A DNA stretch of 29,017 bases from Sphingobacteriales bacterium (GTDB lineage Bacteria; Bacteroidota; Bacteroidia; Chitinophagales; UBA2359): contig JADKCK010000070.1 in NCBI GenBank assembly GCA_016718845.1, positions 1 through 29,017 on the forward strand, written 5' to 3'. This document shows, in pieces, positions 8,561 to 15,806 of this stretch. A program made the position numbers and the translations under genes. The first letter of the stretch is position 1, and the number at the start of each line of letters is the position of its first letter. Under the pieces are notes generated by a model. It worked only from the letters and a program-made list of their open reading frames with translations. It did no database searches and was not told the origin of the DNA.

Positions 8561-8612
8561 AAACAAAATACCGCCCGCTCTTACATTGGTAAGTACGGGC
8601 GGCATTTTGTTT
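8561..8612. terminator. Bidirectional terminator between convergent genes
   Basis: A 17-base stem: AAACAAAATACCGCCCG (8561-8577) pairs with CGGGCGGCATTTTGTTT (8596-8612) with one mismatch. It serves the second lipoprotein gene and the converging gene at 8644. Confidence 0.85.
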
Positions 8613-8643
8613 GAGTGAAGCAAGCAATAATAAACGATACAGT

Positions 8644-9255
8644 TTATCGAGTACGAGTAGGTACTACATCAGAGGTGATGTAGGCTTGTTTTGAGTCTAC
8701 ATTTATCACTAAAAAGCTACGCATCGAGGTGCTTAAAAAATCTTGTACGCTTTTTAGCATATCCATGCTGTACGACAAGTTCGCCACATCTTTATCATCT
8801 AAAGCTTTTTTCTCTTTTAGTGCTTTTGCATTATCGGCATAAAAATTAATTTTGCCTATCTTTTCGTCTTTACCTGTATAAAGGGTAATGCTAACGCGAG
8901 CAGCTTCGGGGTCTACGGTTGGATTTGACAAAAAGTCGAGTTTATAACCATTTACGGTAAATTTTTTCTCGCCTTTTTGCAAAGGTATATCGCTTATGCT
9001 GTTCATAGCCATCGTGCGAGGATTAGGAGCATTGGGATCCATTTTTCCGTTGGTGGGTGCTCCACCTTTTTGCATACCAGCAGCTTTCATCTTTTCTTGT
9101 AAAGCTGCGCGGTTTTGGTCGGCAGAAGCAGGTTTAACCGAGCCGGCAGGCATTGGCATGGTTTTGCTTGGCTGCGATTTGTCGGCTTGCGCCATGGCAG
9201 TGTTGGTAAAAGTAACAGTGAAGCACAATGCTACTAAAAATAATTTGAATTTCAT
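8644..9255 (-). CDS. Exported protein of unknown function
   Basis: I do not recognise this 203-residue protein. It has a clear signal peptide (MKFKLFLVALCF, cleavage near AMA-QA at about residue 22). A Met-, Pro-, Lys- and Gln-rich stretch of low complexity runs to about residue 85. The last 115 residues look folded: QKGEKKFTVNGYKLDF, then ITLYTGKDEKIGKINFY and SFLVINVDSKQAYI, suggesting beta-strands and one helix. No lipid Cys, T9SS tail or membrane segment is visible, so a periplasmic location is likely. It converges on the haem lipoprotein genes, but nothing shows that they work together. Confidence 0.8.
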   Translation of the reverse strand: MKFKLFLVALCFTVTFTNTAMAQADKSQPSKTMPMPAGSVKPASADQNRAALQEKMKAAGMQKGGAPTNGKMDPNAPNPRTMAMNSISDIPLQKGEKKFTVNGYKLDFLSNPTVDPEAARVSITLYTGKDEKIGKINFYADNAKALKEKKALDDKDVANLSYSMDMLKSVQDFLSTSMRSFLVINVDSKQAYITSDVVPTRTR

Positions 9256-9348
9256 ACTAAACAGTATTTATATTGTTTGAAAGATTAAAAATTGGCTTGG
9301 GGTTGGTGTTAATTGGTTTTAACAATGGCTACAGCCTCAAAAACGGTG

Positions 9349-9356
9349 CAAATATA
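9349..9356 (-). promoter_or_regulatory. Possible -7 box for the exported protein gene
   Basis: TATATTTG on the minus strand, followed by CACCG, lies about 94 bp before the ATG at 9255. It fits TAnnTTTG, but no good -33 box is visible. Confidence 0.4.
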
Positions 9357-9446
9357 CTACTTATTGGGTGTATATTGTATCATCTGCACCAAAATTGTAC
9401 TACCTTAACATTTTTTAAGCCCAAATTGGTAAATTTGACTGCCAAT

Positions 9447-9480
9447 TTGTCACTTTTTTCAAAAAAAGAGCGTATCTTTG
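9447..9480 (+). promoter_or_regulatory. Promoter of the DUF433-miaB unit
   Basis: TTG (9447-9449) and TATCTTTG (9473-9480) match the Bacteroidota -33 and -7 boxes with a slightly long 23 bp spacer. The box continues as TATCTTTGCGG, as in the one before the GH31 gene. Confidence 0.6.
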
Positions 9481-9544
9481 CGGGGTAAAAGTATAACCTT
9501 CAACAAACCGATTCTCTATCATCAACCCAAAAAGCAACATCTAA

Positions 9545-9745
9545 ATGAAACACTTCCAATACATAACTGCCAATCCCAATATACTAAACGGAAAACCCTG
9601 TATAAAAGGCACCCGAATTAGTGTGAGCTTAATATTAGAGTGGCTTGCAAGCGGAGCTAATGTTAGCGACATAACTCAAAAACACCCTTTGCTAACCAAC
9701 GAAAATGTACGCGAAGCAATTAGCTATGCTTTTTACACTGCCTAA
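9545..9745 (+). CDS. DUF433 antitoxin-like small protein, no toxin beside it
   Basis: This 66-residue protein matches the DUF433 family: NPNILNGKPCIKGTRISV, then LILEWLASG, and a C-terminal HPLLTNENVREAISYAF. DUF433 proteins carry a winged or homeodomain-like DNA-binding fold and are often antitoxins paired with a DUF5615 PIN-like nuclease. Here no toxin gene follows; the next gene, 66 bp downstream, is miaB, and both appear to share the promoter at 9447-9480. The gene is a little shorter than many relatives and ends soon after the last helix. It may be a solitary regulator or the remnant of a toxin-antitoxin pair. Confidence 0.82.
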   Translation: MKHFQYITANPNILNGKPCIKGTRISVSLILEWLASGANVSDITQKHPLLTNENVREAISYAFYTA

Positions 9746-9811
9746 TATTTTAGATAGGCTCAATTTCATCGACCCCATCTCAACAACAAAAAATAAACAC
9801 CTATCATAACA

Positions 9812-11293
9812 ATGAACCAAGATACCTTGCACCTAGATGTAGAAACCGTTGCCAACGAACTAAAGCAACATACCCACCACAACACGCCCCTATCGGACAA
9901 CCGACAAGGCGAAGCCCTTGAACTAAGCGCCGAAATACCCCAAAATTTTAACGGCAAACATTTTTACATAGAAAGCTATGGTTGCCAAATGAATTTTAGC
10001 GACTCGGAGATAGTGGCATCTATCCTACAAAAAGAAGGCTTTGCCAATACGCCAAACTTTGAACAAGCCGACCTTATCTTGCTAAACACCTGCTCGATAC
10101 GCGAAAAAGCCGAAGAAACCATACGCCGCCGCTTAAAAACCCTTAACACCGTTAAAAAACAACGCCCCGATACCCTTGTTGGTATATTGGGCTGCATGGC
10201 AGAGCGCCTTAAAAAAGAACTACTCGAGCAAGAACAAATTGTAGACATGGTAGTTGGTCCCGATGCCTACCGCGACTTGCCCAACCTAGTAGGCACCGCC
10301 GAACATGGTCAGAAGGCAGTAAATGTATTGCTATCGCGCGAAGAAACTTATGCCGACATTAGCCCTGTGCGTTTGGACAGCAATGGCGTGAGCGCTTTTG
10401 TGTCTATCATGCGCGGCTGCGATAATATGTGCGCCTTTTGTGTAGTGCCTTTTACACGCGGACGCGAGCGCAGCCGAAATGCTTTTTCGATTGTTGCCGA
10501 AGTGCAAGATTTAGTAAATCGTGGCTACAAAGAAGTTACCTTATTAGGGCAAAACGTAGACTCGTTTAAGTGGGAAAACCCCGAAACAAACCAAGTTGTT
10601 AGCTTTGCTAATTTGTTAGAAATGGTAGCCCTTGTGTCGCCAAAGTTGCGCGTGCGTTTTTCTACCTCGCACCCCAAAGACATGACCGACGATGTGCTAC
10701 ACACCATGGCTGCACACGACAACATCTGCAAATACATTCACTTACCGGTACAATCGGGTAGCTCAACGGTGCTTAAACGCATGAACCGAACCTATAACCG
10801 CGAATGGTACATAGACCGCATCGAGGCAATACGTCGTATTTTGCCTACCTGCGCCATATCTACCGATGTTATCGCAGGCTTTTGTGGCGAAACCGAAGAA
10901 GAACACGCCGAAACCTTGGCAATGCAAAACTATGTGCAGTACGAAATGGCTTACATGTTTATGTACTCGGAGCGCCCCGGCACACTTGCCGCCCGCCGAT
11001 ATGCCGACGACGTACCAACAGAAATAAAAAACCGCCGTTTACAAGAAATTATCGCCCAACAAAATGCACACTCGTTGTTACGTAGCCAGCAAGATATTGG
11101 CAAAGTATTTAGGGTATTGGTCGAAAAAAACTCAAAACGCTCTGACCAAGACCTTTGCGGACGTACCGACCAAAACAAAATGGTCATATTTGCCCGAGCA
11201 AACTATCAACCCGGCGATTATATTGATGTATTGATAGAAAGTTGCACATCGGCATCAATGAAAGGTACTGTTTTGGGGTATAGCCAGTTTTAA
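9812..11293 (+). CDS. miaB: tRNA-2-methylthio-N6-dimethylallyladenosine synthase
   Basis: MiaB is a radical-SAM methylthiotransferase that adds the 2-methylthio group to i6A at tRNA position 37. The 493-residue product has all three domains. The N-terminal domain holds the auxiliary cluster cysteines: ESYGCQMN (Cys58), LNTCSIREKAEE (Cys94) and GCMAER (Cys128). The radical-SAM motif is RGCDNMCAFCVVPFTRGRER (Cys203, 207, 210). A TRAM domain closes the protein (about 425-490). The first 45 residues are a poorly conserved extension. It lies in a short unit behind the DUF433 gene. In many Bacteroidota miaB is followed by a receiver-less sigma-54 activator; here that gene comes two genes later (14103). 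Confidence 0.97.
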   Translation: MNQDTLHLDVETVANELKQHTHHNTPLSDNRQGEALELSAEIPQNFNGKHFYIESYGCQMNFSDSEIVASILQKEGFANTPNFEQADLILLNTCSIREKAEETIRRRLKTLNTVKKQRPDTLVGILGCMAERLKKELLEQEQIVDMVVGPDAYRDLPNLVGTAEHGQKAVNVLLSREETYADISPVRLDSNGVSAFVSIMRGCDNMCAFCVVPFTRGRERSRNAFSIVAEVQDLVNRGYKEVTLLGQNVDSFKWENPETNQVVSFANLLEMVALVSPKLRVRFSTSHPKDMTDDVLHTMAAHDNICKYIHLPVQSGSSTVLKRMNRTYNREWYIDRIEAIRRILPTCAISTDVIAGFCGETEEEHAETLAMQNYVQYEMAYMFMYSERPGTLAARRYADDVPTEIKNRRLQEIIAQQNAHSLLRSQQDIGKVFRVLVEKNSKRSDQDLCGRTDQNKMVIFARANYQPGDYIDVLIESCTSASMKGTVLGYSQF

Positions 11294-11415
11294 GTATTGT
11301 ACAACGAACAAAACAGCAATTTTGGAGTTCCGAACGTATAGTATTAGGGTTACTACTACTTTATGCCAGTATCAAAATACAAACACTTCAGCACTCTTCT
11401 ACATCTACCTAAAAC

Positions 11416-11423
11416 TATCTTTT
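11416..11423 (+). promoter_or_regulatory. Possible -7 box before the TTG-start gene
   Basis: TATCTTTT, one base from TAnnTTTG, lies 36 bp before the start at 11460. Support is weak, but the 166 bp gap after miaB makes a new promoter plausible. Confidence 0.3.
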
Positions 11424-11459
11424 TTTAACACAATTACAATATCTAAATAACATAGTATC

Positions 11460-12617
11460 TTGAGCGAGTATCAATACTACGAATTTCGCACAATTGGCAG
11501 AACATTGAGCGAGAAAGAAAGGAAAGAAGTCGATAAATGGTCAAGCCATGGAAACACAACAAACACTTCTTTTTCTGTTACTTACAACTACGGCGATTTT
11601 CGCTATAACCCTAGCGACTGTCTAAATAGTCATTTCGATGCCTTTTTATACATAACCAATTATGGGAATTTACAAATAGGCTTTAAATTTCTAACCGAAC
11701 TAATCGACCAAGCAGCTATCGAGCCTTACTGTGTTCGAAATAGGATAGAACTACTAGTTAAAGGTAACTATACCCTGTTGATGTTAGATTTTTCGACAGA
11801 AGACAGTGAAGATTTTTGGATAGATGGTGAGGTGTATCTTGCCCAACTATTGCCCTTATACGACCAACTACTAAACGGCGATTACCGCTTTTTGTATCTA
11901 GCTTGGCTGCACGCCAATACACTATCCAATTACAACGATGACTATTATTACGAGGATGAAGATGAGGATGAGGATAACGATGACAATGATATCGCAGAAC
12001 CACCCATCCCTGCCAATCTGCAAAAATTAGACTCGGCAAACATAGCTTTTTGCAACTTGTTAAACATTGACGAAGATATAGTGTCGGTTGCTGCCACAAA
12101 AAGCATTCAGAGTCAAGCTGATACAAACAAACAAGTACAAATAGAGCTATTACCTGATGCAGAAAAAATTAATTTCTTGCAACGCCTGCTTAATAACGAA
12201 CCATTTTTAAGTGCTAAACTACTAAAACGCCTAAAAGAATTATCGCCCACACCAACATCTGATAACGACAGCAACTATACAAAAGCTCGAACACTAGCAG
12301 ATATACTAACCGAAGCACAAAATGTAAAGGAAAACCGTTTAAAACAAGCAGCCGAAAAAGCTGCTCAAGAACACACCGAAGCCATGAAAGCCCTTGAGCC
12401 CAAAGCCGACAAAATGTGGCAAGATGCCCTACATTTTATTAGTGATAAAAGGGTTTCGGGATACAATGTTGCCATGCCACTGCTTGTATCACTCAAAGAA
12501 TTGGCTATCTACCAAAATAAATTAGCAGAATTTACCCTTCAGATACAAAACATTGTTCAACAATATCCCAAATTAACGGGCTTACACGATCGTTTGCGCC
12601 AAAATAAGTTGATGTGA
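11460..12617 (+). CDS. Hypothetical protein of the MSEYQYYEF-start family
   Basis: A 385-residue protein of unknown function. Its N-terminus, MSEYQYYEFRTIGRTLSEKE, followed by NYGDFRYNPSDCLNSHFDAF and later YRFLYLAWLHA, matches what I recall of an uncharacterised family found in Actinobacteria, Myxobacteria and Cyanobacteria. That match is why the TTG at 11460 is taken as start; no in-frame ATG or GTG sits just upstream. Residues of about 160-180 form a very acidic run (YEDEDEDEDNDDND). A long charged helix, probably coiled, covers about 280-320. No signal peptide or membrane segment is seen, so it is probably cytoplasmic. It lies 34 bp before the DUF4419 gene, suggesting cotranscription. Confidence 0.75.
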   Translation: MSEYQYYEFRTIGRTLSEKERKEVDKWSSHGNTTNTSFSVTYNYGDFRYNPSDCLNSHFDAFLYITNYGNLQIGFKFLTELIDQAAIEPYCVRNRIELLVKGNYTLLMLDFSTEDSEDFWIDGEVYLAQLLPLYDQLLNGDYRFLYLAWLHANTLSNYNDDYYYEDEDEDEDNDDNDIAEPPIPANLQKLDSANIAFCNLLNIDEDIVSVAATKSIQSQADTNKQVQIELLPDAEKINFLQRLLNNEPFLSAKLLKRLKELSPTPTSDNDSNYTKARTLADILTEAQNVKENRLKQAAEKAAQEHTEAMKALEPKADKMWQDALHFISDKRVSGYNVAMPLLVSLKELAIYQNKLAEFTLQIQNIVQQYPKLTGLHDRLRQNKLM

Positions 12618-12651
12618 CAATTACCTCAATCTTTTTAACCAAACCCGAATC

Positions 12652-14043
12652 ATGAGAATCATCCCACCCCTTGTCCTCGTATTCTTATGGATACTTCTAG
12701 CACCTTTTTTGGCTGCTCAAAGCAAACAAGCACACACAAAAATCATAAAACTGTGCGATGTGCCTGAGCTTAAGCCACTGCTCGAAGTACCTTCTAGCGA
12801 GTGCCTGAGGCAAAGTATCATTGCTCCTACTATTGTCGCGCCCGACAGCATACGCAACAGTCCTGCTGCCTTGCAAAAAGCAATTGATAAACCGCTAATA
12901 ATAGCTCATTCTGCTGTACCTGCTAAACTTGTTCCAACCTACCGAAAAGGCTACCGTGAGTTTACCATAAAAGACCCGTTTTTCTATGCCGTTGAAAGGG
13001 CTTTTGCCGATCATCGCCCTTTAGTTATATCGCCCGACATGATTTGGTTAGTAATAGAACAAGGCGTTGCCAATCATTTTGATTTAAATGCCGAGGCTTT
13101 GCGTGATAAAGCGGTTAATTTTCAGTGCAAAAAAACGCTTACCGTAAGTGCTGATGCCTATAAAGACATTTTGTTTGATACTACCCAAAACACCATCGTT
13201 TGGCAAACACTAATAGGTAAGTTTGGCGAAGAAATAAAAGCAAACACCAAACAAAATTTGTACGATAATTTAGTGCAACAATTTTCTACAACTACTCCTA
13301 CGCACACTACTGCTTTTCAAGTAACCCTGATGAAAACCACCTCTCATTATTTTGTCTATAGAATGACCATCAGTTGCGGCATCCCGCAAATTACACTCGA
13401 AGGTACACCTAACGACTGGAAAAAGTTGCGCGAATCTGCAAAAAAACTAAGTTACTACAATTTAGATTGGTGGACAGACGACTTAGACCTCATATTGGCA
13501 CAATTTGAAAATGCAGCAAAAGGTAAAGTAGATAAAAATTTCTGGGAAGGCATCTACAAATTTCCTGAATATGGAGGTTGCGGTGGGGAAGAAAGAATAA
13601 CAGGCTGGATAGGTAAGTTGTATCCCTATATCTACGAGTATGGGGCGTATAAAAAAAACGACATGCTCAATGATGATGTTATAACGGTATTCAAAAATCA
13701 ACGCAAGGACAGCCTAATCGCTAAGATACCCCTAAAATGCACAGAAAATCCCAAAAATAAAATCAACGAACTGAAAAAAAAATACCCCAACAACTTTGTT
13801 CACTTGCAGGAAAGCAGTTATGGCGTTTACCCCAGTTGCTTTACGTTAAATGCAGCCAAAACCGATTTTATACTTGATGATAATGGCGCACTTAGCAAAT
13901 TACAATTGTGGGCAGGTTTTTTGGGGGTAGAACAAAACCCCGAAACAATGGCACTGCGCCCGCTTATCGGTTGGGCAGTTATCAACCCCTTAGAGCAACC
14001 CAGCCCCGAAGAAATAGAAGACCTAGAAAATGGACTACACTAA
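12652..14043 (+). CDS. Exported DUF4419-domain protein
   Basis: This 463-residue protein carries a DUF4419 domain, whose function is not known. Family features visible here are KGYREFTIKDPFFYAVERAF, then PLVISPDMIWLVIEQGVANH, IPQITLEGTPNDWKKLRES and GGCGGEERITGWIGKLYPY (about 308-326). The N-terminus (MRIIPPLVLVFLWILLAPFL, then AAQS) is a signal peptide, so this version is sent to the periplasm or beyond; no lipobox or T9SS tail is visible. It sits between the MSEYQYYEF-family gene and the sigma-54 activator with gaps of 34 and 59 bp, so all three may be one transcript. Confidence 0.85.
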   Translation: MRIIPPLVLVFLWILLAPFLAAQSKQAHTKIIKLCDVPELKPLLEVPSSECLRQSIIAPTIVAPDSIRNSPAALQKAIDKPLIIAHSAVPAKLVPTYRKGYREFTIKDPFFYAVERAFADHRPLVISPDMIWLVIEQGVANHFDLNAEALRDKAVNFQCKKTLTVSADAYKDILFDTTQNTIVWQTLIGKFGEEIKANTKQNLYDNLVQQFSTTTPTHTTAFQVTLMKTTSHYFVYRMTISCGIPQITLEGTPNDWKKLRESAKKLSYYNLDWWTDDLDLILAQFENAAKGKVDKNFWEGIYKFPEYGGCGGEERITGWIGKLYPYIYEYGAYKKNDMLNDDVITVFKNQRKDSLIAKIPLKCTENPKNKINELKKKYPNNFVHLQESSYGVYPSCFTLNAAKTDFILDDNGALSKLQLWAGFLGVEQNPETMALRPLIGWAVINPLEQPSPEEIEDLENGLH

Positions 14044-14102
14044 CCTCCGCTCCTCTCCTATTTTAAACAAACCCCATCAAACTTAAAAATCCTTATCTTA
14101 AT

Positions 14103-15386
14103 ATGGACATACAAACCGTTAAACAACGCTTTGGTATCATTGGCAATTCGCCAGCTTTAAACAACGCCCTTAGCATCGCTGTGCGTGTTGCCCCAACCGA
14201 CCTAACCGTATTGATATTGGGCGAAAGCGGAGCCGGAAAAGAGGTATTTTCGCAGGTTATACATGCCCTAAGCGCCCGAAAACACCAAAACCTAATAGCC
14301 GTTAATTGCGGAGCTATCCCCGAAGGAACGATAGACTCAGAACTTTTTGGTCACGAAAAAGGCTCGTTTACAGGCGCTGCCGATACCCGCAAAGGTTATT
14401 TTGAGGTAGTTAATGGTGGAACCATATTTTTGGACGAAGTAGGCGAAATGCCCCTAAGCACCCAAGCAAGGCTTTTGCGCGTACTCGAAACAGGCGAGTT
14501 TATACGCGTAGGCTCGTCGAAACCATTGCGTACCGATGTGCGCGTTATTGCAGCTACCAACGTAAACCTTGCCGAAGCAGTACGTAATGGTAAGTTTCGC
14601 GAAGACCTGTACTACCGCCTCAATACCGTACCGATACACATATTGGCACTGCGCGAACGTAAAGAAGATATTTACCTACTATTTCGTAAATTTACCACCG
14701 ACTTTGGCGAGCGCCACCGCATACAACCCATATCTTTGAGCGAAGATGCCCGCGATTTGCTGCTAAATTATCCCTTTCCGGGTAACATCCGCGAGCTAAA
14801 AAACATTGCCGAGCAACTGTCGGTACTTGCCATTGAGCGCAACCTAAATGCCCAAGATTTGCTCCGATACCTGCCCCAACTAAACACCAACTCGCGCCTT
14901 TTACCCGCCATTGTACCCACTAGCAGTATGGGCAACGGTGGCTCGGATTATGGCTTCTCGGAGCGCGAAATACTCTACAAAATACTGTTCGAAATGCGAC
15001 AAGATGTTGCCGACCTTAAACAGTTTATGACCCACCTAAGCAATAACGGCATCACGCCCAGCCCTAACCCCAACAATATGTCTATGCCTTCGTCGGCAAT
15101 AAGCAAAGAGTATTTTGATAGTAACCTAAATAGCTACAAAACCCTCGAAAATAGAACCCCAGCGGTGGTGGTAAAATCGCAAAGCAACAGCAACTATAAC
15201 CTACACGACGATTTTAGCATCTCGGAAGAAGTAGAAGAATCATTATCAATAGCCGACAAAGAACGCGAATTAATAGAAAAAGCATTAGCCAAACACAAAC
15301 ACCGCCGACGCGACGCCGCCTTAGACCTTGGCATATCAGAGCGTACACTATATCGCAAAATTAAAGAGTACGATATTAAAGAATAA
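14103..15386 (+). CDS. Sigma-54-dependent transcriptional activator without receiver domain
   Basis: A 427-residue enhancer-binding protein that uses ATP to open sigma-54 promoters. After only about 15 residues comes the AAA+ domain: Walker A GESGAGKE (40-47), ELFGHEKGSFTGA with the sigma-54 contact loop GSFTGA (87-92), Walker B GGTIFLDE (105-112), and FREDLYYRLN with the arginine finger region (165-174). The loop has Ser where the textbook motif GAFTGA has Ala. A linker rich in Ser, Asn and Pro (about 270-370) leads to a C-terminal Fis-type helix-turn-helix ending in GISERTLYRKIKEYDIKE. No phosphoacceptor or sensor domain is present. In other Bacteroidota this gene usually sits directly after miaB and before lptE and secG; neither of the latter follows here. 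Confidence 0.93.
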   Translation: MDIQTVKQRFGIIGNSPALNNALSIAVRVAPTDLTVLILGESGAGKEVFSQVIHALSARKHQNLIAVNCGAIPEGTIDSELFGHEKGSFTGAADTRKGYFEVVNGGTIFLDEVGEMPLSTQARLLRVLETGEFIRVGSSKPLRTDVRVIAATNVNLAEAVRNGKFREDLYYRLNTVPIHILALRERKEDIYLLFRKFTTDFGERHRIQPISLSEDARDLLLNYPFPGNIRELKNIAEQLSVLAIERNLNAQDLLRYLPQLNTNSRLLPAIVPTSSMGNGGSDYGFSEREILYKILFEMRQDVADLKQFMTHLSNNGITPSPNPNNMSMPSSAISKEYFDSNLNSYKTLENRTPAVVVKSQSNSNYNLHDDFSISEEVEESLSIADKERELIEKALAKHKHRRRDAALDLGISERTLYRKIKEYDIKE

Positions 15387-15439
15387 ATTGGGCTGCTAAC
15401 TTTAACTTTGTAGCAAACCTAACAATTTCTGTTTTTTTT

Positions 15440-15503
15440 ACCACCAAAAAACTAAGAACGTCACCCCATTATGGTGTTCTTAGGTACTTGGTGGTTATTT
15501 TTG
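15440..15503. terminator. Large compound hairpin after the sigma-54 activator
   Basis: ACCACCAA (15440-15447) pairs with TTGGTGGT (15489-15496); inside, CTAAGAA(C) pairs with (G)TTCTTAG, and CACC with GGTG around a CCATTAT loop. A T-run is on each side (GTTTTTTTTA before, TATTTTTG after), so it can stop transcription from both directions. It is more elaborate than the other terminators here and could have another structural role. Confidence 0.7.
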
Positions 15504-15600
15504 TCTATTATCTAACCCAAACTATCTCCCGCAATTTGATGCCGACTTAAATAAGTAGTGGTCGCCTACTTCATGTATGTTATTTAAACAAGTGTACTTG

Positions 15601-15729
15601 CCCCGCTTGACGCGGAATCGGTCTTTTTGGGGGTGATGCTTGGTTTGCCCTATTTGCACGGTCTATGGCACCCCCAAAGCAAAGCAGGCGCAACCGCCCA
15701 ATCAGTATTTTTCCATGTCTGTATCAAAA
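15601..15729. repeat. Dispersed stem-loop element, copy B
   Basis: Same element and orientation as 3021-3150. The CCGC-TTGAC-GCGG hairpin and GAATCGGTC are identical. The long stem is again T-run plus GGGGGTG (about 15624-15635) with CACCCCCAAAG (15669-15679), and the TGTCTGTATCAAA tail is conserved. The loop and the segment before the tail differ. It lies in the 420 bp gap between the sigma-54 activator and the MerR-type regulator, which holds no gene. Confidence 0.75.
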
Positions 15730-15806
15730 TTAACCAATTTTAGCTTAAAATTAAACAATTTTACGGCTTGTTTGTTATAGGTATACATTTTGAAAAACAC
15801 AACACT

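Noticed and set aside
15601..15729. Riboswitch, possibly for cobalamin, upstream of the B12-type regulator
   Set aside because: The same element follows the unrelated GH31 gene at 3021, and no B12-box-like conserved core is visible.
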